DNA from: Flavobacteriales bacterium
Lineage (GTDB): Bacteria; Bacteroidota; Bacteroidia; Flavobacteriales_D; Parvicellaceae
Direction: 5' to 3'
Length of the DNA stretch: 64,000 nucleotides
NCBI GenBank assembly: GCA_025210295.1
Contig: JAOASC010000028.1
Coordinates: 62,001-126,000 of the forward strand
Within the stretch, counting starts at the first letter, position 1. Every line of letters starts with the position of its first letter. Below are positions 27,537-37,300 of the stretch, piece after piece. Below the pieces are notes generated by a model, which was not told the DNA's origin, searched no databases, and saw only the letters and a list, made by a program, of their open reading frames with translations. Both the position numbers and the translations under genes were made by a program.

Positions 27537-28331
27537 TTAATCTCTATAAATTTCAGTTCCGTTATACTCACCGTTTAGCGCTTTAGTAATCTCACCTGGC
27601 TGAGTTCCATTGATAATGACTAATCGCTTTACAAAACGTGATCTTTTAAGGTAGTCCAATACGGCTCGTTCAACAACTAAGTCACCTAAGTCCATTTTGA
27701 TTAAATCATCCACATGAATCTTAGGGATAAATTCAGCTTTTGGATTTTTCTTGGGATCTTCAGTAAATAAACCTTTTTCATCTTTGATAAAAAACACCGT
27801 GTCAGCGCCTAGAGCTTCTGCTGTGAAAAAAGCTCCTGCATCTGTCCTGTGAATAGGAATAGACCCGCTATCTGGTATATCTTCCCAAAAACTATAAGGA
27901 GGCATTCCTGGCATAATTGGAATACAGCCCATTCTTAAAAAAAGTGGTATTTTTTCAAACTCTAAATGATCCAAAAATATACCGCCATCTTTTGCCAGTA
28001 ACATTTGGAGCATTCTAGCATTTTGTACAGTAACAGCACCACCTACCTCTGCTAATACTCCCACAGGCATATTTAAGTCAATGGCAACCTGATAGGCATG
28101 CCTTGCTCTCGTTCCTCCACCAGAAGTGATGATTATTTCGTGTTTTTTTCTGTTCTCTACAAGTTCATTTAAAATTGGAAAAACAGCTTTTCGACCTCTA
28201 TCGGTAATGCTTTGCCCTCCGATTTTCATGACAACTGCTTTGGGATATATTTTTAAGTCATTTTGATAATTTCTTTCAGCATCAGTTAATGCTGTATGCA
28301 TAAAATGGCTTAGCTCGTTTAATTTACTCAT
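27537..28331 (-). CDS. mosB: molybdenum storage protein subunit beta-like (amino acid kinase fold)
   Basis: 264 residues. VVMKIGGQSITDRGRKAVFP, SGGGTRARHAYQVAIDLNMP, GVLAEVGGAVTVQNARML, MPPYSFWE, HRTDAGAFFTAEALGAD, KDEKGLFTEDPKKNP and VIINGTQPGEITKALNGE follow the Azotobacter MoSto beta subunit closely. MoSto is an ATP-driven alpha3beta3 cage that stores molybdenum (or tungsten) as polyoxometalate clusters in the cytoplasm. It overlaps mosA by 4 bases and is the last gene of the operon. Which of the two paralogs plays alpha or beta is inferred from residue patterns and order. Confidence 0.82.
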   Translation of the reverse strand: MSKLNELSHFMHTALTDAERNYQNDLKIYPKAVVMKIGGQSITDRGRKAVFPILNELVENRKKHEIIITSGGGTRARHAYQVAIDLNMPVGVLAEVGGAVTVQNARMLQMLLAKDGGIFLDHLEFEKIPLFLRMGCIPIMPGMPPYSFWEDIPDSGSIPIHRTDAGAFFTAEALGADTVFFIKDEKGLFTEDPKKNPKAEFIPKIHVDDLIKMDLGDLVVERAVLDYLKRSRFVKRLVIINGTQPGEITKALNGEYNGTEIYRD

Positions 28332-29164
28332 AGCTCTTCTTTATAAATTATCGTTCCAACATCTTCTCCGTTAATAGCTTTTGTAATGTTTCCTTCAACC
28401 AGACCATTTACAATGTGAATTTGCTTAATGTGCCTTGCTTTGGCTAGCATTTCAATAACCATTCTATCTATAATTAAATCTTCAAAATCGCCAGATAAAA
28501 TTTCTTGCGCAGAAATCCTTTTGATGAATTTAGCATCTTTATGTTTGACTGGATCTTTATCATAAAGTCCCTCTTGATCTCTTACAAAAATCATAGATCT
28601 GCCTCCAAGTCCTTCAGCCGTCATATAAGCTCCAAAATCAGCCCCACTTTCAGGCAGTACACCTTTTTTTGCCGGTCTCTCCCAGTAGTGATGAGGAGGG
28701 TTACAAGTTAAAATTGGAATCATACCCCCTTCAAGGTAATGTGGTAATTCTGCATAACCATCTTTGGCTAGTCTAATGGCACCGTGTTTAGCCATTAAAG
28801 AATAAACCATATTAGCGTTTTGTTCCTCAACTGCACCAACAACCATCGCTAAGCCTCCTATAGGTAATCCAAAATCTAATCCAATTGCCATAGTATGGTC
28901 TACTCGAGCACCACCGGTAACGCCCAATACAAATTTGTGTTTACCTTTTAATGCTACAACTTCTTCGATGACTGGAAATAATGCTTTTTTCCCTCTGTCA
29001 ATTATACTCTTTCCCCCAATATTAATAAAATTAAGATAGGGAAGTATAGCTACTTCATTGACGACTTCAGAATCATTTAGTAGTTTTTTATCTACTAAAG
29101 ATTCTCTCATAAATCTAGAGTTGAGGTGTGTTCTTCCCTCTTCATCTTTGATAAAATCACTCAT
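28328..29164 (-). CDS. mosA: molybdenum storage protein subunit alpha-like (amino acid kinase fold)
   Basis: 278 residues. INIGGKSIIDRGKKALFPVI, TGGARVDHTMAIGLDFGLP, GGLAMVVGAVEEQNANMVYS, NPPHHYWERPAKKGVLPE, GADFGAYMTAEGLGGRS and IVNGLVEGNITKAINGEDVG mark the MoSto family. PHHYW recalls the HHH-containing loop of MosA that helps hold the clusters. It overlaps the transporter gene by 8 bases upstream and mosB by 4 bases downstream, so all three are translationally coupled. With mosB it should form the heterohexameric cage. The paralog assignment is inferred. Confidence 0.8.
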   Translation of the reverse strand: MSDFIKDEEGRTHLNSRFMRESLVDKKLLNDSEVVNEVAILPYLNFINIGGKSIIDRGKKALFPVIEEVVALKGKHKFVLGVTGGARVDHTMAIGLDFGLPIGGLAMVVGAVEEQNANMVYSLMAKHGAIRLAKDGYAELPHYLEGGMIPILTCNPPHHYWERPAKKGVLPESGADFGAYMTAEGLGGRSMIFVRDQEGLYDKDPVKHKDAKFIKRISAQEILSGDFEDLIIDRMVIEMLAKARHIKQIHIVNGLVEGNITKAINGEDVGTIIYKEEL

Positions 29165-30245
29165 TTATTTTTGTTTTCTCTAATAACTTTTTTGAAACAA
29201 ACGCTGAACCACCTCCAAAAGCGGTTTGCGATATAATATAGGGCAAATATAGAAAATAAAATGGCTTAGGTAAGCCTAGAATCCACGCTAAAAAGAATTC
29301 TGTTGAAAATCTCAAAATACCAGCAAAAACACCAGTAATGATAAGATGAATAAGTTTGTTTTTATTAGGGAAAATACTAAAGAAAAGATCAAAGAATAAT
29401 CCAATAATTGCAAATTGGAATATACCAAATGGTCCATACTTCCCAAAACCTAATAGAAAATGAATAATACCTGAGGTTAGCCCTATTTTTAGTCCTGAAA
29501 ACTTTTGTGCAGATTTTTTGATCCCGTATATAAATACTGGGAAAATTAAAATGTTTTTATGGCCAGGTGCTAAAGGTAATCCTGGAGCTATTTTGACCAT
29601 TCTAATAAGTGTAATCGTTAAGGCTGCTTCAGCAATACTATTGTTAGAGGATTTTAATTTAGCTCGTGCTGACTCATTTTTTGCTCTGATTTTATCGGGT
29701 AAGTTTCCTACCTTTCCTTTAAGAGCATCAAAAGCGGAAGTACTTTTATTATTGTCTTTTTCTTTTCGATTTTTGCCTTGTCCTTTTTTCTTTTTCTGTT
29801 TTTCTCCCAGTACAATTTCAATGATTTCATTAATGGATTCAGATGTGGAACTCCCCAAGCCAAAAGATTTTAGCCCATGGGTAAAATCAGACTCTTTGGT
29901 GGTTAATCTTACAACTTGTGTAATCATTAACATCGTTACAACTTTTCCAGCTTTGAGTATACCATCTATGATACCATCATAACTAACAGCAATTGTAAAC
30001 TTTTTAATCTGTAGAATAGGGAAATCATTTTCTCCAGTGAAAGCAGACATTAAAAAAATAAGTAGCAAAAACCATTTTACTTTATCTAAAAACTTGAAGG
30101 ATTTCTTTTGCTCTGTTTTTATCAATAAAAACAAGAGTAAGTTGAAGAGGAAAAAAAAGCTTAAGAAAAGATAGTTGTTAAATATAAAAACACCACAGCC
30201 TCCAATAAAAATGTATAAGATTTTATAAAAAGAAGGGATTTTCAT
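29157..30245 (-). CDS. fused ECF-type transporter membrane protein (T-component + S-component-like)
   Basis: 362 residues with two blocks of membrane helices. Residues 1-125 look like an EcfT/CbiQ transmembrane protein, including VSYDGIIDGILKAGKVVTML and TQVVRLTTKESDFTHGLKSF, typical of the T-component. A polar Lys-rich insert (about 145-200: KKKKGQGKNRKEKDNNK) follows, then a second set of five or six helices (about 205-355, SIAEAALTITLIRMVKIAPG; FGKYGPFGIFQFAIIGLF) like a substrate-binding S-component. No ATPase partner lies nearby. Its start overlaps nothing, its stop overlaps mosA, and a TATATTTG box lies at 30310-30317. It may import molybdate or tungstate for MoSto; substrate is inferred from context only. 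Confidence 0.7.
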   Translation of the reverse strand: MKIPSFYKILYIFIGGCGVFIFNNYLFLSFFFLFNLLLFLLIKTEQKKSFKFLDKVKWFLLLIFLMSAFTGENDFPILQIKKFTIAVSYDGIIDGILKAGKVVTMLMITQVVRLTTKESDFTHGLKSFGLGSSTSESINEIIEIVLGEKQKKKKGQGKNRKEKDNNKSTSAFDALKGKVGNLPDKIRAKNESARAKLKSSNNSIAEAALTITLIRMVKIAPGLPLAPGHKNILIFPVFIYGIKKSAQKFSGLKIGLTSGIIHFLLGFGKYGPFGIFQFAIIGLFFDLFFSIFPNKNKLIHLIITGVFAGILRFSTEFFLAWILGLPKPFYFLYLPYIISQTAFGGGSAFVSKKLLEKTKINE

Positions 30246-30309
30246 TTTAAATAGGTATAAATAGTTCTATTACTTAATAAAGAAGATTTTAACAGGTCAA
30301 TAGAAAAGA

Positions 30310-30317
30310 CAAATATA
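30310..30317 (-). promoter_or_regulatory. putative -7 box (TATATTTG) for the mos operon
   Basis: Exact TAnnTTTG on the minus strand, 64 bases upstream of the transporter start codon. No -33 TTG at 19-21 bases. It would make transporter-mosA-mosB a unit apart from the DUF486 pair. Confidence 0.4.
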
Positions 30318-30441
30318 TAGTATTGAGGTTATATATCATTATTGATTAATGATGAAGTTGTCTAAATTTATTTGTTGAAAATCTTTTAAATAATTGATAA
30401 CAAAAGGTGTAATAAATTTACGATCAACGTTTATTGTTTTA

Positions 30442-30771
30442 TTAGACAATGAGGAGGACACTAATTGCCATTAAGACAAAACCAACTACTTTTCTTGTAC
30501 TCAATTTTTCTCCTAAAAATAGCTTTGAAACAATAGCGACGCAAATTACCCCAGTACAAAGGTTTATAGCTCCCATTTCACTAGGTTTGTATATGCCTGT
30601 TCCCAAACGTGTAGCGAGTACATTTAATAAGTATTCTGGTAGAACCAATAGCCAACTTATAAGCAAAGCAATAATCAGTTTTTTATCTTTAAATTTGATG
30701 TGCCCCAACCAAGCAAAAGCCATCAAGATACTAGAGATAAACAACATTAATGGGACTAAATAAATTTCCAT
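30442..30771 (-). CDS. DUF486 / DMT-superfamily small membrane protein
   Basis: 109 residues with four membrane helices. AWLGHIKFKDKKL, ISWLLVLPEYLLNVLATRLG and YKPSEMGAINLCTGVICVAI match the DUF486 family of the drug/metabolite transporter superfamily. Two bases separate it from the paralog at 30774-31160, so the two probably form an antiparallel heterodimer as in paired SMR-type proteins. Substrate unknown; the position between mosAB and modABC hints at an anion or metal link, which is inference only. Confidence 0.8.
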   Translation of the reverse strand: MEIYLVPLMLFISSILMAFAWLGHIKFKDKKLIIALLISWLLVLPEYLLNVLATRLGTGIYKPSEMGAINLCTGVICVAIVSKLFLGEKLSTRKVVGFVLMAISVLLIV

Positions 30772-30773
30772 AA

Positions 30774-31160
30774 TTAATTGTTGTTGTTATTAGATGGAGA
30801 AGACTTTGGCTCTGAGATTAAAACCATAGCGACTATCATTAATCCAAACCCAATATATTTTTGCATTGTAAGTTCCTCTCCTAAGATAAAATGAGAGACT
30901 AATGTGATAAAAACAACCCCAGAAGACAAGTTAATTGCAGCCATTTCACTAGGTTGATATAAACCAATGCCCCAACGAATCGCAGTAACATTTAAAATGT
31001 ATTCAGGAAGAACTAAAAACCAAGCTAATAAAGTCGCCATTGTAAAACTCAAATCATCTTTATATTTGAGATGACCAAGCCAAGCTAATGCCATTATTGC
31101 ACTGGAAAAAATTAACATTGCAGGTACTAAAAATAACCTGGGCGTATTTTTTTTATTCAT
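30774..31160 (-). CDS. DUF486 / DMT-superfamily small membrane protein, paralog
   Basis: 128 residues with four helices and a polar Ser/Asn tail (EPKSSPSNNNNN). ALAWLGHLKYKDDLSFTMAT, AWFLVLPEYILNVTAIRWG and YQPSEMAAINLSSGVVFITL repeat the pattern of the following gene. It opens the minus-strand pair. A TATTTTTG -7-like box lies upstream at 31196-31203 without a clear -33. Role as for its paralog: a small transporter or heterodimer partner, substrate unknown. Confidence 0.8.
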   Translation of the reverse strand: MNKKNTPRLFLVPAMLIFSSAIMALAWLGHLKYKDDLSFTMATLLAWFLVLPEYILNVTAIRWGIGLYQPSEMAAINLSSGVVFITLVSHFILGEELTMQKYIGFGLMIVAMVLISEPKSSPSNNNNN

Positions 31161-31665
31161 ATTAGTGTAGGGGAATAATGAAATGAGTATGATTGCAAAA
31201 ATAGGTATTTTAACTTAAAAGTTCCCTGTAGTATTCCCGAAGTAAATAAAGATTAGTCTAAAAATTTGATATTTAAATAGTTGTCGTTGTCTTTTTTTTA
31301 TCGAACTAATATGGTTTTCTATATCTGTAAGGGTAGTAAAAGTGTTGCTTTTTAATAAAATGATTAGATGTAAATCTGTTGGTTGGATGGGAATGAACTG
31401 ATAGACAGTGTATTATGCTGGTAGTTGCGTTAGTTTGCCAACGTTGTACTATCGAATAGTGAAAAGATATTGTGAGTTAATTTCAATTTTGATAAATGGA
31501 GCTGTATATTTGTATTCAGAAATAATGAAAAGAGTACAGTATTTAGAATACTAGTTTTCTTTTCTTCCAACGTAAAATTTGTTTGAACGGAATATTTAGA
31601 GGGAAAGATTGGTTGGTTTGAGCATTCTATATTAAAATAATTATTGAAGAATTCTACTTAAAAGT
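31161..31665. other. 505-base divergent control region between the DUF486 pair and modABC
   Basis: No ORF or tRNA. It holds TATATTTG at 31505-31512 (plus, toward modA), TATTTTTG at 31196-31203 (minus, toward the DUF486 pair) and a short palindrome AGTATT-TAG-AATACT at 31538-31552 just downstream of the plus -7 box, a possible operator. No E. coli-type ModE site and no Moco-riboswitch-like fold was recognised by eye. Confidence 0.4.
31505..31512 (+). promoter_or_regulatory. putative -7 box (TATATTTG) for modABC
   Basis: Exact TAnnTTTG; a leader of about 150 bases would follow. The palindrome at 31538-31552 lies 25 bases downstream. The -33 box is unclear. Confidence 0.4.
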
Positions 31666-32424
31666 TTGATGAAATTATTGTTTATAACGCTATTGTCTGT
31701 TAGTCTTTTTTCTTGTTCGAATTTAGTTTCTGAACAGCAAAAATTGAATATTGCAGTGGCAGCAAATATGAAAGTAGCAATGGATTCAATTGTACCTATT
31801 TTTAATGCTAAAACAGGGATTAATTGTCAATTGTATACGAATGCTTCGGGGACTTTATGTTCGCAGATAGAGCAGGGAGCTCCTTATGGAATTTTTGTTT
31901 CTGCTGACAATAGTTATCCAAGGTATTTATTTGAAAAAGGACTAGCAAATAAACCAAAAGTATACGGGCTAGGAACGTTGGTGTTGGTGTTGCGTCCAGA
32001 AGTAAATATTCAAGCTTTAGATCAAACGCTTTTAAGTTCAGAGGTAAAGAAAATAGCCTTAGCTTTTCCTGATAATGCCCCTTATGGTAAAGCAGGAGAG
32101 GAGGTTTTAATCAATCTTGGCTTAAAGGAGCGCTTACAAAGTAAAGTTGTAATTGGAGAGAGTGTAGGCCAGGTCAATCAGCTTTTTGCTTCTAATGCTG
32201 TAGATGCTGCTTTTACAAGTTATTCGTTTTTAAAATCGTATCAGAAACCAGTGAATTACATTGAAATAGAGCAGTCTCTTTACTCTGAAATACGTCAGAG
32301 CGCTGTGTCTATTATTTCTGAAAACAATGAAGCTGAAAATTCTAGAGATAAATTTATGAATTTTTTAACCACAAATGAGTGCTTACGTATTCTTGATTTT
32401 TATGGTTATCGTCAACATAAATGA
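31666..32424 (+). CDS. modA: molybdate ABC transporter substrate-binding lipoprotein
   Basis: 252 residues. A short signal with lipobox LFSCS (Cys about 17) makes it a lipoprotein, unlike the soluble periplasmic ModA of Proteobacteria. KLNIAVAANMKVAMDSIVPI, YTNASGTLCSQIEQGAP, VSADNSYPRYL and ALAFPDNAPYGKAGEEVL are the ModA signatures. It binds molybdate (and usually tungstate) outside the inner membrane and hands it to ModB. Its stop overlaps the modB ATG by 4 bases. Confidence 0.93.
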   Translation: MMKLLFITLLSVSLFSCSNLVSEQQKLNIAVAANMKVAMDSIVPIFNAKTGINCQLYTNASGTLCSQIEQGAPYGIFVSADNSYPRYLFEKGLANKPKVYGLGTLVLVLRPEVNIQALDQTLLSSEVKKIALAFPDNAPYGKAGEEVLINLGLKERLQSKVVIGESVGQVNQLFASNAVDAAFTSYSFLKSYQKPVNYIEIEQSLYSEIRQSAVSIISENNEAENSRDKFMNFLTTNECLRILDFYGYRQHK

Positions 32425-33092
32425 TGGATTTAATCCCAATATACATAACATTAAAACTAGGAGTGCTTACAACGTTAATTCTACTGTTGATAGCTATTCC
32501 TTTGGCTTACTTTTTTGCTTTTAGTAAATGGCGCATTAAAGTGCTCTTTGAAAGTTTAATAATGTTGCCCATTGTATTGCCTCCAACAGTATTAGGGTTT
32601 TATTATTTAAGCTTTTTGGGCCCTAACTCAGTAATTGGGATGTTTTTTCAGGATTATTTTGGCTTTTCATTTGCTTTTTCATTCGAGGGGATTCTTTTCG
32701 GCTCCATTGTTTATTGTCTTCCTTTTATGATCACACCTATTACAGAAGGGTTTAGAGCTATTCCTAAAAACCTACTTTATGCTGCCGATACCATGGGGAA
32801 GTCTAAAATTAGTATTTTAACTAAAGTGATGCTCCCCTATATTAAACAGTTTCTGTTAAATGGTATTATGTTAACTTTTGCTCATACGTTAGGTGAATTT
32901 GGATTGATCTTAATGATTGGTGGTAAAATGGAAGATACAAGAGTTGCTTCAGTCGAAATATATGATCAAATGAATATGTTGAATTTTGAGCTAGCTGGGG
33001 ATTATGCATTGGTATTGTTGCTGATTAGTTTTTTACTAATTTTTATTATTAACTTAACAAGGAAGAAAAGTGGACAATTACATCACAATTAA
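32421..33092 (+). CDS. modB: molybdate ABC transporter permease
   Basis: 223 residues with five or six membrane helices. MLPIVLPPTVLGFYYL and the coupling-helix region FAHTLGEFGLILMIGG are typical of ModB. It forms the transmembrane channel of the ModABC importer. The start overlaps modA by 4 bases; the end overlaps the GTG start of modC by 23 bases, so the operon is tightly coupled. Confidence 0.94.
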   Translation: MMDLIPIYITLKLGVLTTLILLLIAIPLAYFFAFSKWRIKVLFESLIMLPIVLPPTVLGFYYLSFLGPNSVIGMFFQDYFGFSFAFSFEGILFGSIVYCLPFMITPITEGFRAIPKNLLYAADTMGKSKISILTKVMLPYIKQFLLNGIMLTFAHTLGEFGLILMIGGKMEDTRVASVEIYDQMNMLNFELAGDYALVLLLISFLLIFIINLTRKKSGQLHHN

Positions 33093-33750
33093 TACCTCCG
33101 TCAATTTTAACTCTGGGAATAGAGTCGTTGACCTTTCTTTCTCACATCAAATAGCTATTGGGAAAATAACTGGTGTATATGGACCCTCAGGAGTAGGGAA
33201 GTCTAGCTTTTTTAAACTGATCTCTGGAATTGTTAAACCTGATAAGGGGGAAATAGGAGTTGGAAATGAAGTCTGGTATTCATCTGCAAAAAAAATAAAC
33301 GTTTTGCCTAGAGATCGATCTGTAGCTTTTGTATTTCAAGATTATAACTTATTTCCTAATATGACGGTTTATCAAAATTTGTTGTATGCGTCTTCAAATA
33401 ATGAAATTCCACCATTTATTATGCAGTTAGCTAATCAGATAGGTGTTGAAGAATATATGTATAGTTACCCGTCTGAACTATCGGGAGGACAACAACAAAG
33501 AGCAGCTATTTTAAGAGCCTTTGCTCAAGAATCGAAGTTAATTTTAATGGATGAGCCTTTTTCTTCTTTGGATGATGAAATAGCAATGAGTTTGATTGAA
33601 ATTATTAAAAAAATGGTTCAAGAAAGGCAATTGACAGTAATCGTAGCTTCACATAGAAAAGAGGTACTGATAAACCTAGCAGATGATGTATTACTATTTA
33701 AGATGGATGGTAAGCATCATCTACAAAAGGTAACAGAGGCGTTCTGTTAA
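33070..33750 (+). CDS. modC: molybdate ABC transporter ATP-binding protein (short form)
   Basis: 226 residues from a GTG start, which overlaps modB. Walker A GPSGVGKS, the signature LSGGQQQRAA and Walker B LILMDEPFSSLDD with the H-loop ASHRKE are intact. It stops right after the ATPase domain: the C-terminal MOP/TOBE molybdate-binding domain of E. coli ModC (about 350 residues) is missing, so feedback inhibition by bound molybdate is not expected. Convergent with the next gene; the two stop codons are adjacent. Confidence 0.93.
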   Translation: MDNYITINTSVNFNSGNRVVDLSFSHQIAIGKITGVYGPSGVGKSSFFKLISGIVKPDKGEIGVGNEVWYSSAKKINVLPRDRSVAFVFQDYNLFPNMTVYQNLLYASSNNEIPPFIMQLANQIGVEEYMYSYPSELSGGQQQRAAILRAFAQESKLILMDEPFSSLDDEIAMSLIEIIKKMVQERQLTVIVASHRKEVLINLADDVLLFKMDGKHHLQKVTEAFC

Positions 33751-34314
33751 TCACCAAGGGATGGTTACTTTGTAGGCTGTTTTTTCTTTTACTAGGTACA
33801 GTCCTAAAAGGTTTTCTGAATTTTTTATTTTTTTGACTTTCACTGGGTCAAAGCCTACCCGTTTATTGATGGTTTGCCCTTGAGGTAGCTTTATCATAAA
33901 AAGAAGAGAAGGGGTTGTTTCAAATGATTGGGGATTGCCTTTTTCTGAAATCAATAATAATTCTATTTTTCGCTCTAACTTTACATTGTAGCCAATAAAT
34001 TTCTGAAACTTTCGTTCTAATTTTTCTTTGGGAATCATTGTTTTCGAACGTTCACTGAGTGCATTTAAATAGGCTTTATAATCTTTTTGAGATATAGCCT
34101 CATGAAAAGCTGTAAAAGCAACACATATTTTTTTTAACTCTTGACGGTCTATAGTAATAGAATCTTCATTATAGGTATATTTAACTTTAAATGGTTTAGC
34201 TTTAATCACCTTTTCTTGAGCTGAAATACCAGCTGTAAAAAAAAGGATAAAGAAAAATGCTATAATAGTACCTGTGGTACTTTTTACGATGAGTTGGTTT
34301 AGTGAAGTTCCCAT
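33751..34314 (-). CDS. exported protein of unknown function
   Basis: 187 residues. A membrane or signal segment at about residues 13-33 ends in GISAQ. The mature part is basic and mixed alpha/beta (VAFTAFHEAISQKDYKAYLN, RKFQKFIGYNVKLERKIELL) without a domain I recognise. The ATG overlaps the end of the FG-GAP/ASPIC gene by 16 bases, so it is translationally coupled to it and is the last gene of the haloperoxidase operon. It may be an accessory factor of that pair. Confidence 0.65.
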   Translation of the reverse strand: MGTSLNQLIVKSTTGTIIAFFFILFFTAGISAQEKVIKAKPFKVKYTYNEDSITIDRQELKKICVAFTAFHEAISQKDYKAYLNALSERSKTMIPKEKLERKFQKFIGYNVKLERKIELLLISEKGNPQSFETTPSLLFMIKLPQGQTINKRVGFDPVKVKKIKNSENLLGLYLVKEKTAYKVTIPW

Positions 34315-37300
34315 AAGTTATATGCTTTGTCGAGAATGAATACTTGATCATCAATTGTTATGATTTCTCGATATTCATCTTTACCTATTCTATAATAATT
34401 AAATGAATCAAATGCTTTATTAGCAATTCCATTACTTAAAAATAATTGAACGCCACCTGCATCTAGTTTTCCTTGTTTTATATCGACATCAAAATTATTA
34501 CCAATAATAACTAAATCGTCAATATTGTCATGATTAAGATCCTTAACAAGAGCACCATGTACTTCAGAAAATTGAGCCATTTTAGGTAAAGGTTGAGGTC
34601 TAAGTTTACTCCCGTTATTATATAGTGAAACCGAGTTTTTCATTTGTAGCTTATTCTCTTGATATTCTTTGGTTGGAAGTTGTTGTAAAAAGTCTGCCAT
34701 AGTGCTTGTAGAATAATCCTTATATTTTGGGAAAATCTTTCTAAAAAGAGGGTTCGATTTTAATAGTTGATCTAAACTATGCTTACTGTAAGGTTGTTGG
34801 TCTTTATAATGATAAAAATGTAGTGCTTCAATTTTTTTCGATCCGAAAAAATCACCTGCAATTAAATACGCTTCTTTTTCTGGACTAACCTTGAAAAAAT
34901 CATTGATACCTACGTTACCCGCAATTAAATCTTGTTGACCATCTTTATCTAGGTCTATTTTGTATAGGTCATTCCATATACCGTGGGTATTTGTTATACC
35001 TATTTGATCACTGATATCTACAAGTTTTCCATCTTTCCATTGGAGGGCTAATAAATTGTTCCATTCTCTGGCTATAATAAAAACTTCCTCTTTATTGATG
35101 AGGAGTTTTTCAATGTCATTACAAATACCCAATTGCCCTTTATTAGGGAGAAACTGATTGGTGAGTTGTAGACTATCAATATGATTAAATAATATAAAAG
35201 ATTGATCTTCTAAAGGATAGCTGTTAGGTTTTGCACCTGCTAATACCAAAATATCTTTTCGCTGGTCATCATTAAAATCATGAATAAGAATACTAGACCC
35301 ATTAGAGGTTATTTGGGGTAGAGGACTTTTTTTGAAATTACCTAAGCCATCATTGAGGTATAGTCTATCCTGATACATGGAGTCATCTGCCTGAAAAAGG
35401 TATCCTCCACTTACGACATAGAGGTCCAAATCACCATCATTGTCAATGTCTAACAATGCAGCTCCAGCATCACATTGATTGATGTCCGCTTGTATTGCAG
35501 GGTCTATCTTTATGTTGAAGTCTTTTTGACTAGTCTGAAATAATAACTTTCCAGCAACTCCACTTTCTCCAGTTATAAATAGATCTTCCAGTCCATCACC
35601 ATTTAAATCACCTTTACAATAAGTAGGACCTATCGAAGAATTTTTTCTTGATAAAAGAGGTTCGTGTTTAAAGTCATTGTATGTTTTGATTGCTTCATGG
35701 TTTTCTAGTAAGGAAAAGACCTTCTCTAATTTAATAGGAGAACTTAGCTTTCTTTGAGGAGTATGCGTAGAAGAACCTAAGCTGTCAGTTAAATGCCAGT
35801 ATCGATTTGACTCAGGTTGAATAATGACTTTAGGTGCGTTTCCGTTTTGAATAAAAACAACAGAATCTACAAGAGCATTATTTCCTAATCCAAAGTGTGC
35901 AATAGCATGGTGGCTTGACATGTAACCTCTGTAGGGATTAAGGTCTATCATTTGCTTTTTGCCATTTTGATAAACATATACTCTGCATTTGGTAGCATCA
36001 CTCGTAAAAGCAATAAAATTATTTTTTAATAATTCAGATTGGTTTGCATAAATTGCTGCCGGTTGGTCAAGATTATTCCATATTAAATCTAAGTCCCCAT
36101 CTAGGTCTAAGTCGGCATAAACACAACCGTTACTAAAAGAGGGAGCGTCTCCCCAATTTTGTTCAGAGATATCTTCAAATTCAAGGTTGCCATTGTTTTT
36201 AAACAAGTAATTTACTATAGGTGTAGATTGGGCATTGGCAATCATTTGCATTTGCCAATTACTACTTAAACCTCCAGAAGAACTAATAACACTTGCAGAT
36301 CCATGTTTTACGTAATCTAAATCCGTAACGTCTCGATAATAACCATTCGAAATAAATAAATCTTTTAATCCATCATTGTCAAAGTCGGCTAAAATAGGAG
36401 CCCAACTCCAATCAGTATGGGACATGCCAACTGCTTGACCTATTTCAGCATAACCATTTCCATCGTTAAGATGTAAGCAGTTTCTTAGAATTTGATGACC
36501 TAAACCTCTTTTAAGCCCCAGATGATACATGTCATAAGTCGTACTGTTACTGAGTTGCTTCTGTCTGTAATTTCCTTCAGGTGTCATGTCTAGTGTTACG
36601 ATGTCTAATAGACCATCGTTATTAAAATCACCAACTTCACATCCCATTGAGTTTTTAGACATGTGATCAAGGTAATTTTCAATCTGATCTTCAAACCCTC
36701 CTTTCTGGTTATTAATTAAGATTTGGTCTTTATCATTAAAATCATTGGCAACATATAAATCAAGCCATCCATCTTCATTAAGGTCTGCAGCAAAAACACC
36801 TAGCCCAAATCGATTGTTAGCGATACCAGCTTTTTGAGTGACATCTATAAATTTTCCATTTTTATTTTCATACAATCTATCAGAAGTATAGTTTACATCA
36901 GATTGTGTATAAGGGAGTGCTGCTCCTCTAATTGGTATAACAACTGCGTTTTTGAAATCTGTTCGATGATTTAAAACGTATAAATCTAAATCGTTGTCAT
37001 TATCGTAATCAAAAAAAATGGAGTTGGTACAATAACCAGGATCATCTATACCATATTCTTTGGCTTGGTCTGTAAAAGTTAAGTCTTGGTTATTGATTAA
37101 CAAAATGTTTCTCCGCTCATTTGGTGAAGCAGATTTGGATCTGCACATGTATATGTCATCATATCCATCGTTATTAATATCTACAAAAGAGACACCTGTT
37201 GTAAATCCTTCAAAAAATACTCCCGCTTTTTCGGAAATTTGTTCAAATTTTAAGTTTCCTTTATTTAAAAATAAACGGCCTCCAAAAAAGTTTCCTCCCA

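Noticed and set aside
31161-31665. Moco riboswitch or E. coli-type ModE operator before modA
   Set aside because: Neither the expected RNA fold nor the ModE palindrome could be found; only a short AGTATT palindrome and -7 boxes.
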